Origin: Asparagopsis taxiformis
Lineage: Eukaryota > Rhodophyta > Florideophyceae > Bonnemaisoniales > Bonnemaisoniaceae
DNA length: 64,000 nucleotides
Reading direction: 5' to 3'
NCBI GenBank assembly: GCA_030407315.1
Contig: JALQPE010002446.1
Span: 1-64,000 of the forward strand
Part shown: positions 10,661-20,332 of the stretch, piece after piece
How the letters are laid out: each line of letters begins with the position of its first letter
How positions within the stretch are numbered: the stretch's first letter is position 1
The notes under the pieces: model-generated
Databases searched by the model: none
What the model saw: the letters and a program-made list of their open reading frames with translations, nothing else
What the model was told of the DNA's origin: nothing
Made by a program: the position numbers and the translations under genes

Positions 10661-11418
10661 GTGTGGGGGTGGGGCTGTGTAGTATACGTGGCCAATTCGA
10701 AAATGGCAAATATTTACGATTTCCGCGGAATTCGGATTCCGGCGGACCTGAGCGATAACAGCAATGTACGAGCATTGCTGGCGCGTGCGCGCGCGCAACC
10801 GGCACACGTGTGCAGCGAACGAACTGGCACGCGGCCAACGGACCAACGGGTCCACACGCGCGACCTGCAAGGTCATTTCCCATTCGGGGACGTTTAAGAG
10901 CAGTGTTTACACTGTAATGCAATGCCATCGTGGCCATATAGGTATTGGCATCGTGCCGGAGGGAAAGGGGACAATTCATCGAACGAGCAACGGCTCTAGT
11001 CTACGACTGACTTCTACGTCTTACGTTTACGTTTTGCCTAGCGAGGCTTTGTCTCCGTCGAGCTGCGTACTCCCTACCCATCGCCGCACGTGAGGCTGAT
11101 CGCGTGTCGCGCCTACGGGTTTGGTTGAGAGCGCCTCCGGTGACGTTCCACCTCGTTTAGCAAACGTGAACCACGCGTGTAACGTTGCGTCGTGACGCCC
11201 ATGTGTACCTGTTAACCTAATCTACCCTATCCTTTCTATTTCGCTACCAATACAGTCAAACACCAGCGGGTGGAACTGTTTCGTTGTTCGTTCGAAGAAC
11301 ACCGTGTCCACTGGCTCGTACCAGCTACTCTAGAACTAACTACTACATTTTTCATAATTTAGTGGTGGTTGGTGCGTATTCTTTCCTTTGCCACCACCCA
11401 AGTCCTGTGTATACCACA
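10661..11418 (+). mobile_element. Probable polypurine-like tract and 3' LTR of the chromovirus
   Basis: A G-rich run (10661-10674) is followed directly by TGTGTAGTATACG at 10675. Near 11407-11418 the sequence GTGTATACCACA is an imperfect inverse of that start (TG...CA ends with a shared GTATAC). That gives a putative LTR of about 744 bp on the + strand. The composition changes from ACG-rich to AT-richer flank within and just after this interval. No second LTR copy is in the window, so the boundaries rest on terminal structure only. The T and C residues in the tract make it an atypical polypurine tract. Confidence 0.4.
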
Positions 11419-11725
11419 CCTCGCTACAAGACTGACGTCTCCTACTCGACACCTTCAATGAAAAGATAGATAGGTATAATATGAAATGGTAAACTCAACA
11501 TAATATAGTCTACTCTGTACTTTCTCTCCTTACGGTGAGACAAGCCAGATATGTTTTATTCTCCCAATCTTTCTTTCTGCAACGTCCTATTCAGCATCTA
11601 GCTTCCCCCGCACCCCAACTATCTATATAGCTCCATCACAATTACTATAGTCATATACCACACACCATTCCAATATTTACATACACACCAACACTATGCT
11701 CCATATTTCCTATAAGTCCACTCCA
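11419..11725. other. AT-rich intergenic stretch, nothing recognised
   Basis: Pyrimidine-rich, AT-rich sequence between the putative LTR end and the palindrome array. There is no coding potential on either strand. Confidence 0.5.
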
Positions 11726-12085
11726 CCAGACAGTGTTGTCAACCAATGCACGGTACTACCCGCAGACAATACAATTTGCTATCTACACTACTGTCTCCAG
11801 ATTTCCCCAGACAGTGCAGTAATACAATACAATGCACTGCCTCAGACAGTAAAATGTACTGTCTGCACATACTGTCTGGCGGTAACACTTCCGGACAGTA
11901 AAATTTACTGTTTCTGGACAGTAAATTTTACTGTTCTTGGTACTGCCCATATTTCATGCCATTTTATTGCTGCAGCAGTATTCTGAAATTTCCAGACAGT
12001 ACATTTCACCGTCTCCGCCCACTGTCTCGGCCAGACAGTAATTTTTACTGTCGCAGACAGTACATTTACTATCTTTTTCCATTCC
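11726..12085. repeat. Array of ACAGTA/TACTGT palindromic elements
   Basis: I count eight ACAGT and seven ACTGT occurrences in about 360 bp, many inside (C)AGACAGTA or TACTGTCTG. Several form hairpins. The arms CAGACAGTA/TACTGTCTG are at 11843-11865. ACAGTAAAATTTACTGT (11895-11911) is followed 6 nt later by its exact reverse complement (11918-11934). GACAGTAA/TTACTGTC is at 12033-12051. The spacing is irregular and the intervening DNA unrelated, so this is neither a simple microsatellite nor a CRISPR array. Confidence 0.85.
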
Positions 12086-12499
12086 AAACACCGTAATGAC
12101 AGCCGGTATAGGCGGCGCGCGCGCACATACGTCGGCGATCTTGAGTAATCTGCACGCAGCTTCGTAACGCAATCGGTCCTCGTGACGCGATAGACGCTTA
12201 ACTTGTAGCTGGAAAAGTGCTGGTTTTTTATTGGTAAGGTGCGAATCAGAACAACCATTAGTAGCAAAAGAGAAATAGTTGGGAAAATACTTTCTTCATA
12301 AAAAACCGAGAAGGGGAAATATAGGGAAATTCGTAGAAATCGCTACACGTGGCGCCGGACTCGCGGTTTCGTGACAACGTTCGCGTGCACGCCCTCGCAT
12401 CGGCGCTTGGTGACACGTAATCAAAACGCCACGCGTAAGTTCGCTTACGAACTAAGGCGGATGCACGCGAATTCAACCCGACGTAATCGCAGCGAGCGC

Positions 12500-13260
12500 G
12501 CGCGCGTCTACGAAATAAATTGCGCCACAAAAAAGCCTTTTCTATGCGCACAAGATAAGAGTAAAGGAAGAAATTGAATTTATCTTCTTTCATGGTGCTT
12601 TTTGATCTTGGATACGGGTTATTAGCGACTCTGTACACTTTTACGGCTCGTCACCGAAGATCTAGTATTCAACTAGTAGTTTTCCATCGTTCAAAAACTC
12701 AGCTAAACTAGAAACTGAGTGTGCCATAGAATCATGATTAAATCCTAAAAAGCGCGAAGAAAAACGATAAAAAAACTGTATTGCGAGTCCACCAAAGCCT
12801 GTACGGGAAGGGAGTAGAAACCTTTTCGACAATGATAAGCCGCTGGACGTTCATTTTTATACGGTTTAGAAATATGGATTGAAATACTGTCCAGTGAACC
12901 AACACAACCAGATAGTGGGTTTGCAAGTCTTCTTGATGATTTGAATTGGGAAGATATTTCATTCAGTCGCGCGCGATCCGAAGTAAAACCAGGCAAGGGA
13001 AGTAGATCTATAAGTGACTCGCAGACCTCGTGTAAAACAGTTTACAAAGTACTGTTTCGTATTCCGCACATTGTTTGCAAATCCAAATAACTTGCACCGG
13101 CCAGAATTCTCAGAGTACAGCGAGAGAAATTTCAATGGGCACACCATGGAATTTATGGACTTCGCGTGTGTCTTCATCTTCTCCGTAATCCTCCATCATT
13201 CTTTCAATCTAGAAAATGTGTTCCTAGATAGACGGAAAGTGTCAAGAAATTCAGTGTGAC
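12500..13260 (-). pseudogene. PIF/Harbinger-type transposase remnant (DDE_Tnp_4)
   Basis: Reading down the - strand across several frames, the order of blocks matches Harbinger transposases. An N-terminal FLDTFRLSRNTFSRL segment (about 13250) comes first. Then LANPLSGCVGSLDSI carries the first Asp, followed by HCRKGFYSLPVQALVD (about 12790-12910), a GFNHDSMAHSVSSLAEFL block with the second Asp (about 12690-12740), a GDEPY-like block, and FNFFLYSYLVRIEKAF with the catalytic Glu (about 12540). Stops and at least three frame changes interrupt it, so it is dead. I saw no terminal inverted repeats or a Myb-like partner ORF. Confidence 0.75.
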
Positions 13261-14419
13261 TCATACAGCCTTTGATGTTTCCAAACGAAACAAAAACGCA
13301 GTTCGGAAGATTAGGCGAATGGGTAGTGCTTCGCACCAATGTTGCTATTCTTCTCCCCCGCTTTCTGTCCTACCCATACCACAGAAATCGTAAGAACAAA
13401 GGTTCATATTCCTCTTCTTCATCGGAAACTTCAACCATCACGTTATCTGTTTCCAACATGCTTTCACCCGTTTACAAACTAAATAATGAATCTATTTGTC
13501 CTCGAAGCACCAGTCCTTTTCTCGTCCAAATACAACAATTCTTCGATCTGAACATGTCACTACTACCCCGTTTCCAGTGCACCAGGTCCGCGGAAGCTCC
13601 ATTTGGTTTCTGAGGCTACCAAAGCGAAGCTGACCTCACTTGCGTCAATCAGCGTCAATGATACGACAAGTGGCTTTCACATACGTTCACGTACGCTCAC
13701 GTTTGGAAAAAAAGACGCCGGATCCATTAATTTAAAACGTCCACAAAACAGCCCATATTGCAGGCCCTAAAACTCACTCTCGCTCCTGCACGCTCATCCA
13801 AATATCGACGGAATGCCTCTGAAACAATGAGTGGTCCGCCTTTTTTAACTCTTGATCGTCGGCGGTATGTGCATAAATACGAGTCTCCACTGTAAGTATG
13901 TCAGTTATTCGTCGTCTTTTCCGATCGGAAATGGGCCAAAATGGATCCAATAAAAACGCTCTTAGATCCAGTATGGGAAATCTGTTGGCTCACAGCTGTT
14001 CCTAGAATCCGGTACGAACCAATCCGAATACTACACAAAAAAACCGGCCGAAGTGGCACTGGTTATCCGTTCCTTACCCCTCCCGTGATACCCGATATAG
14101 AATCGGCATTCCCCCTCAAAAATGGGATAATCTGTTGTTATCTCGACGATATTGAGCACCTTGATTGGCCCAGCTTTGTAAGCCGCGCTCGCAACTTCAT
14201 AGTACAAGTGTCCTTCCACAAGAATGAGGTCACGGCGTTTCCATGGATTCCTTTTTAGCTACCAGCCACCTCTGTTTCCACTTGAGTGAAGTGTGCACGT
14301 ATTCCACATCACGTTACGTCTATTGCATCAGTACTAGATAGTAGAATAATGTTGCCAAGATTCCATTCTTCAGATATGTCTACTTTGTGTCGCGCTCGAA
14401 CCACAGCTTGACTTGATCA
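13261..14419. other. Intergenic stretch with two weak ORFs
   Basis: A + strand frame (13941-14258) and an overlapping - strand frame (about 14031-14250, containing LILVEGHLYYEV) are open, but neither resembles a family I know and they exclude each other. The - strand frame has the more protein-like composition and could be an exon or gene fragment. Nothing else is seen. Confidence 0.3.
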
Positions 14420-15418
14420 ATGAAAACTGGAAACCATTTCCATCTCATTTCGTCCGCCCTCCCGAGAATCCTTGTGGTTAGTCGCAGATTCATTCGCAAG
14501 AACAAGGTAAGTCAAACCCTCGTGCATCCACTACCTCCTTATGCGTCCGCATCTCTACTAATTTGACTTGCAACTGCTAAAGTTTGTTGATTTTGTTGGG
14601 GAGTATCATCTTGACCTTATCGTCAAGTACGGCGGTTGCCCCATAATCGTCCCACGTGTCGAGTACATCAGCGAAATCTTGGATGCTTTCGAGCCTATTC
14701 ATGGAGTGCTTCTAGCCGAGGGAGAGGATATTGGTGAAGAACACCGCCCGCTGACGATTTCCAACTAGATAGAGCTCAACTTTCGGCCATACTAGACGCA
14801 CATCCTAGCGACGCCGCCCCAGACTTGGAAAAGGATTCTATTGAATTTCTGCTCGTTGAAAAATGCGTCAAACAACACATTCCATTGTTGGGAATCTGCC
14901 GAGGTTCCCAAGTCGTCAACGTTGTCAGCGGAGGCTCTTTGTATCTTGATATCGAAGCTATGACACAGAGCAATGTGAAGCATATTGACTACTCTAACTA
15001 TGATGATCATCGTCACCCTATATCCATTGTACCTGAAACGCCGCTAGCAAATTGGTTTGGACACCAATCCGAGATCAATGTGAACAGCTATCACCACCAG
15101 GGAGTGAAGAGACTGGGTTCAAATCTAGTACCTATGGCACATGCTCCGGACGGTCTGGTTGAGGCTTTCTATGATCCGGACAACTACGACCCTCCAAACG
15201 GCAGGTTTCTGATCGGCTTGCAGTTTCATCCTGAACGAATGCAAAACACTGCCCTTGCGTTGGAAGGCAACAAGAATACATATGATTATGTGGGATGTCC
15301 CACAGTTTACGAGAAATTTGTTCTCGCTGCTCGTGCCTATCGCGCGAAACTATCAAGCAATCAATCACCAATTGATATGCGCACGACCATGAGAAAGCGT
15401 TGCAATCCGAAAGCATAG
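14420..15418 (+). CDS. Class I glutamine amidotransferase-like hydrolase (peptidase C26, GAT1_2.1-like)
   Basis: Join of 14420-14506, 14583-14733 and 14769-15418; 295 aa. It closely follows plant GAT1_2.1-type proteins: [14 protein letters not shown] at the start, [29 protein letters not shown], then the nucleophile elbow GICRGSQ (Cys about residue 122) and the catalytic His and Glu in LQFHPERM (about residue 232). These are gamma-glutamyl hydrolase-like enzymes acting on glutamine or gamma-glutamyl substrates; the exact substrate is unknown. Intron 1 (76 nt, GTAAGT...AAG) and intron 2 (35 nt, GTGAAG...TAG) restore the conserved frame exactly. The stop at 15416 precedes a C-terminal helical region found in plant homologues, which here sits in another frame (see next entry). 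Confidence 0.85.
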
Positions 15419-15915
15419 ATCCTGCGACAAGCGATGTGCCTGCGAATTTGGAGTCACCAATTCCAGATGAACTGAAACATGAGCATAATGGTTTGGTCAA
15501 AGCGTTCGACCTCGCTTCCAAGGTGTACAACTCCAAAATACAGGCTCACGAGGTGAAGCTACATTCCGAGAAGGTATTACTATCGAAGGGAGGTGCGTTT
15601 CTGGAGGCCGTCGCACCGCTTTCAAAGTACTCTCGTAAGGACTTGGACAGGATAATTCGATCTGGTGCTACAGTGCATGGTTCTACGTTGATGCGGAGAA
15701 TGCTAGAGGACAACGAGCTCGAGCTCAATGAGTTGGTAGAAGAGAAGCAAGAAGATGCATGGGCTCGTTTCACGAAAGCGATCTCGGCTGTTGAGGATGC
15801 CATGGGAGCGTTGCAAGGAACGGATAGGGAAATTGATGCAATGAGATACATTAGAAGGCTGTCAAACTCTGTGATGAACAGAGAAAATACCTGCGAAGAG
15901 GAATTGGAATACTAG
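15376..15915 (+). CDS. C-terminal helical extension of the GAT1_2.1-like protein, in a shifted frame
   Basis: This frame is open from 15376 without a preceding start of its own. It overlaps the end of the amidotransferase frame by about 40 nt. It encodes a Glu/Lys-rich helical region (LVKAFDLASKVYNSKIQ, then FLEAVAPLSKYSRKDLDRI, then SGATVHGST). Plant GAT1_2.1 proteins carry a similar segment right after the amidotransferase domain. The simplest reading is one protein whose C-terminus is separated by a one-base frame change between 15376 and 15418. The alternatives are a real frameshift mutation, a sequencing error, or an unrecognised splice. Confidence 0.6.
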   Translation, partial: YAHDHEKALQSESIDPATSDVPANLESPIPDELKHEHNGLVKAFDLASKVYNSKIQAHEVKLHSEKVLLSKGGAFLEAVAPLSKYSRKDLDRIIRSGATVHGSTLMRRMLEDNELELNELVEEKQEDAWARFTKAISAVEDAMGALQGTDREIDAMRYIRRLSNSVMNRENTCEEELEY

Positions 15916-17871
15916 GCGTATGTTTGTTGGGTAGGTGTGGTAATCGCAACAGTTAGCAGCTTGTGTCGCATCGCCGGAAAGTTTTGTCGCAAATGCTTGG
16001 GTTGGGTACGCATCCCATCTTCGTATTCAGTAGATCAGCGAAAAACAAATGAAAGGTAAAGGTAGTGCAATCAAAGCAATTGTCGAATGACTATGCTCGT
16101 TTGCGTTGGGGGAATGTTCAAGTATTGATCACTGAAACTGAAAACTGCAGAAATATGCAGCCGGCGGCGAATTACACCCCAAACCCTACGTGATGTGTTT
16201 TTGGTGCATATTTTCAGAGGGTTCACTGCATGGCTTGGACAAAGGGTGCAAAAAGTTTTGGCAGTACGTAGGAAGGGTGAAGATAAAGAAGACAGGGAAT
16301 GCAGTAAGCGCAGGGAACATGAGTGGAAACAAATGCCAATGCCAAGCGTTTCGATACGACATATACATGATATGAAAGTATCTTTGTCATAATCTTCTGC
16401 GAGCTTGCCAGATGTTTTGGTGCTACTGACCCACCACATAAGTTTGCAATCCCCCCATCGCCCTGAAATACCAGCAACGTCAAATCGCATGCGTCAACGC
16501 CAGCACTTCATCGCTGCGAAAATATCAAACCCTTTGAAATCATTCAATTATGGCAGTAGCAACTTGTGTTTGGCCACCTCTTCCGAGGCGTGACGCGTTG
16601 CATACGGTACATCCAATTTCCTAAAAGCACCGAGCATTCTAAATCCCAACTGAGGGGGCCATGTCCCATGTACATGTTTCAAAGCCCCCAAGCAGCAAGT
16701 AGAAGGTGCACAGCACGCATATTTCCGCGTACAAACTGGACGCCGGTTCAGATATCAATTGCACTCGCCTTATCAGTTAACAGAGTTGCATGAATTACCA
16801 GTCCATGGTGCGTGTTGAGACATGAGTCTTCATGCTGTAGAAAGTTCGCCCATGCAATAACAAGGGACTCTCATAGTCTTCGTAGAGACTTATCTTCATA
16901 GAAGCACTGATCGAAGAACGAAATCCCTCCCTTTATGTTCTTGGCACATTTGTTGATTTCGACATTGCAGGTCACAGCTCTAAACCGTTTTGTTGCATAG
17001 TACTTCACGCGGTAATATTTAAAATCGCACCTAGCTAGACAGCTGAGTTTTCGTCTCATCCGCCGGAAATGTCAAGACATGTGCGTTTCTCAAGTAAATA
17101 GAGGACGCAGTCATTCGCAACTTTACTTCCATTCGACCCGTTTGAGTATGTACTCTGGGCAGAAGCACAACCGTTTTCGCCTGATGGCTAGAATCGATTA
17201 TCACCAAAGCATTTAGTCGGGAAGTTGCGCTCGACTGCCAAACGGGAGCATCGGGCCGTCACAAGTTCTCAAAGATGAAAGCGTACGGGTGGGCATGATT
17301 TTTCACAAGTCAAACGTGAAATCATACGTACTCTCAGGTTGAACTTCTGCATGGGCATTCTGGAGAATGCAACTTGATAAAAGTGTAGGGAACAAGGCGC
17401 AGTTGCAATGCAAAGCCCTAGCTCTATCTACCGCATCATCTCCAAGATAATTTAACCAGAGCTCAAACACTCTGTGCAGTCGAATTTGAGGTGAATTTCG
17501 CAGACATGATCAAGCGCGTAGTGTGTAGCACGAGTGCAGTACACGTGCCGCACACGCACGGGGGTCGATGTTCATACAGCATTGTGGCCATGCCCGTGGG
17601 TGCCTTTTCGCTCTTCAGGTTACATTTCTTATTGGTTGGACTTCTTGGGCTGCTGATGTTTCAGTGATTTTTTTCTTCGGGTTACATTTCATCTCAGGTT
17701 TGGGCAGTGCTCGTGTACGCGTCAAAATTCGTCCTTACTACAAATACAACTTGGCAGGAGGGAAGTGCTGCGCATTGGATCCATCGCGGAAATAACATGT
17801 TGAGCTCCATCCCATCTCGTCCTTGTCTTCTTCCCTGCCATCCATCCTGATGGACATTGGCTCAAATCATC
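15916..17871. other. About 2 kb without a recognisable gene
   Basis: The short ORFs on both strands lack family resemblance and overlap one another. I see no tRNA-like or repeated structure. It presumably contains the promoter of the membrane protein gene starting at 17872; just upstream, a short out-of-frame ATG at 17850 could act as a uORF. Confidence 0.4.
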
Positions 17872-19464
17872 ATGACAATAACTTTACCTGTTGGGGTCGA
17901 AACCGCAAATGCCATCCGCTATGTCGTTGTGGCCGTTGTAATCTCCATCCTTTGGGAGATGGAGCTGAGGAACTGGGGAGAGAGGCTTCTCAAACGTACC
18001 TTGTTGGCCAAGGGGTTCATCCGTCTAGGAAGCAGTAATATCAATAAGCGCAGGGGCGGTTATAGGTCAAAATTCGAACTGGCTGGCACTCTGACACTGA
18101 TTGGTACTCTTCTGTTGATGGCCTCGGAGATGGCTCTAGAATTTTCATCCGGTGCTACCGTTGTGAACAATTTCTCTGTGGAGAGACGCCAAGTGCATCT
18201 GCTTCATAAGAGACTCAACACAACCGGCAATGCACGGCCTTTCTATTACGAAGTCCTCAGAGCACAGTCGGATGAGGCGAAGGGCACTTGTTTCAACGAG
18301 CGTGAGGGAGAGTTCGTTCCCACATACTTGTCTAATGCTAAACCAGGAAATACCAATCTGGACAGCATTATAATTTGGTGTCCAAACAACCACACGTTGG
18401 GTGCTGTACGACTGAACTTCTCAGAAGACTTCATTTTGGAAACTGGACAGTTGGCTCCGCTGGACGAAGATTCTCAGAGGAGCCTGATCAGAGCAGAAGA
18501 TACTATGCATGGCAGTCTCCGACGGGGGGTTTTTCGAGGCACAGGACGCCCCTCCGATCATAGCGATCATTATCTTCAAAATATCACATTTCAATCCCAC
18601 TTGGATGCACCACTGGTGCGCAGGCGCGAGCCAATCAATGGTTTACCAATCGGCAGAGTCAAGTTCATCAACACTCCATCACGAATATATAATCTTTCGT
18701 CAACAGTACAAGAGAGTGCCGAGGATAGCGGAGTCAACTACATTGCGCTGCAATATGTACATGAGCAGAGACGAATCGACTGTCTGCTGAAAGATGAATG
18801 GGATTTTCGTAATTTTGAAGTGCAAGGATGCTCCTTTATGGACATCGATCGTGGACTTTTCCTCGCCAGATCAGTGGAGTTGGTAAGTGACACAGTCGAT
18901 ATAGATCTTACTGCACGACTGGAGTCTGTGCGACACATCTTGACTGCTGAAATGAGTTACGAGGACATGCTTCGCGAATCGTTTCAGCAAGGCACAGACC
19001 CGGATGTTTTAGCCATTGTATTGCCATTGACAACGGGGACTGGTTTTCAGGGCCATATTCAATACGGTCGCAGCGTTGCGACACGCGTTGCAGCTGGTGT
19101 GCTGTTGGCGAGAGAGGATTCGGAGGATGTGGCTGCAGAGGTTCTGATGGGGAGTAACACGCGGGCAACTATTAGCATCTGGGGTGTGGTTATATTAGTG
19201 GTGCTGTTTGTTGGTGCAATATTGGGCAGAGTTGTGAGGTGTCTATGGGTGCCGGGATACAGTAAAAGATTTGGAGATCTGAATACAGCTGTGGGTGTGG
19301 CGACTCTATGGAAGACTGAGAGAGTACAGAGCATGGATGGTTTTGAAGTGCATGGGGAGGAACCTGTTTATTTGGTGTTAACTGAGGGGTCTGCGCCACA
19401 GTTAACTGTAGCTGGAGAGAGACCAAATGCTGCGATATTGGAGACGCACAATCAAAAAACGTGA
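17872..19464 (+). CDS. Unrecognised membrane protein, family member A (divergent)
   Basis: About 530 aa from the first in-frame ATG at 17872. Two N-terminal hydrophobic helices (about 12-32 and 67-85) are separated by a basic loop. A large ectodomain follows with NxS/T sites and a CFNER motif corresponding to the CFD motif of the neighbours. One TM helix (about 425-450) and a cytosolic tail of about 85 residues end in a YLVLTEGSAPQLTV-like strand pattern. The same layout and weakly similar tail (FEVxG...YLVL) make it a distant paralogue of the four genes downstream. No known domain is recognised. The layout suggests a surface or endomembrane receptor-like or scaffold protein (inference). It differs most at the N-terminus, which lacks the LGQNxY motif. 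Confidence 0.75.
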   Translation: MTITLPVGVETANAIRYVVVAVVISILWEMELRNWGERLLKRTLLAKGFIRLGSSNINKRRGGYRSKFELAGTLTLIGTLLLMASEMALEFSSGATVVNNFSVERRQVHLLHKRLNTTGNARPFYYEVLRAQSDEAKGTCFNEREGEFVPTYLSNAKPGNTNLDSIIIWCPNNHTLGAVRLNFSEDFILETGQLAPLDEDSQRSLIRAEDTMHGSLRRGVFRGTGRPSDHSDHYLQNITFQSHLDAPLVRRREPINGLPIGRVKFINTPSRIYNLSSTVQESAEDSGVNYIALQYVHEQRRIDCLLKDEWDFRNFEVQGCSFMDIDRGLFLARSVELVSDTVDIDLTARLESVRHILTAEMSYEDMLRESFQQGTDPDVLAIVLPLTTGTGFQGHIQYGRSVATRVAAGVLLAREDSEDVAAEVLMGSNTRATISIWGVVILVVLFVGAILGRVVRCLWVPGYSKRFGDLNTAVGVATLWKTERVQSMDGFEVHGEEPVYLVLTEGSAPQLTVAGERPNAAILETHNQKT

Positions 19465-19537
19465 GGTTAGTTGTAGGCAAAAAATTGAACTAGAAGCGGC
19501 TATTGAAACGCCTGTGCTAAACTATACTGTAGTCTCT

Positions 19538-20156
19538 ATGTTTACTACAGTCAAGAGAATATTACGAATTGCTTGTGCATTCATTTTGGCATGCCCTCGA
19601 GCATATGCTGATGATTCGGCATCTGCCACAAAACCGTCCCAAGAAATTTTAAGGTCAGTAGCTTTCTCTAACAAGAACAAATGTTCCTCAACTCAATGTG
19701 ACGCTTCGTAAAGAGATCACAAAATGCACCGTGGATGGCAGCCGTCAATGACTGTTGATTGACTAAATTTTTTTCTTGTGACACGAGGTAGGTGCGCCGT
19801 GGTGAAGGAGTGCGACGGACATCCACCCTGACCGGAGCTTAATTATTCCGGCGAGCCGACGCCAAGGTAGCCCTTGTTTAGACGAGTCTTATTTTTCTCT
19901 AGATTACGTCTCTGAACTTGAGACAGTCGAGGAACCGTAACCCTGTCTGTCTTAGGCCCTTACCATTCCTAGATTCTTCTCCGCTCTGCAAGTACCGAAC
20001 AACGAACATGACAGTTTACGAGTCCACAAACTTGCATTTGACGAGGACGATTGCATACTGGCATCAATCGGGAGAGTAGAGTTTCGTCTGCCGCCAGGTG
20101 CCAACAGCAACAACTTGGATTATGCAGGCCTTTCAAAGAGTGCAAACAAGGGGTGA
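19538..20156 (+). CDS. Candidate small secreted protein, two exons
   Basis: Join of 19538-19653 and 19973-20156 gives 99 aa. Exon 1 encodes a classic signal peptide (MFTTVKRILRIACAFILACP, then RAYA before DDS). The donor at 19654 is GTCAGT and the acceptor at 19972 is CCTAG, and the join keeps the frame. Exon 2 has ordered-looking sequence (HKLAFDEDDCILASIGRVEF). After the TGA, a shifted frame (about 20157-20250) remains protein-like, so the gene may be truncated by a frameshift or have more exons. No family is recognised. It lies between two members of the membrane family, with no evidence of a shared function. Confidence 0.35.
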
Positions 20157-20332
20157 CGAAAGGATGGTGAACGACAGATTTCTTCGGTACAAGGATACTA
20201 GCGGAATTATGCTCCACATTCTTCTCCTACGGAGAGTTTCTACTTTTTAATACCCTTAAGATTCACAGTTTATAACAAGCGTGCTCCGGAGTCCCTGCTA
20301 ATTCATTTTTGCCCATTCTATTACATCTGTAG

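Noticed and set aside
11726..12085. CRISPR array
   Set aside because: Repeats are 5-9 nt half-sites with irregular spacing and both orientations mixed, not constant direct repeats with equal spacers, and the genome is eukaryotic.
15110..15130. tRNA T-loop-like GGTTCAAATCTAG
   Set aside because: It lies inside the amidotransferase coding exon and no cloverleaf can be built around it.
15396..15415. A 20-nt GT...AG intron that would join the two amidotransferase frames
   Set aside because: The phase fits, but 20 nt is too short for known spliceosomal introns, so a frame change is reported instead.
16071..16490. - strand ORF of 139 aa in the 2-kb gap
   Set aside because: Cys/Ser-rich with no conserved pattern, overlapped by equally long ORFs on the other strand.
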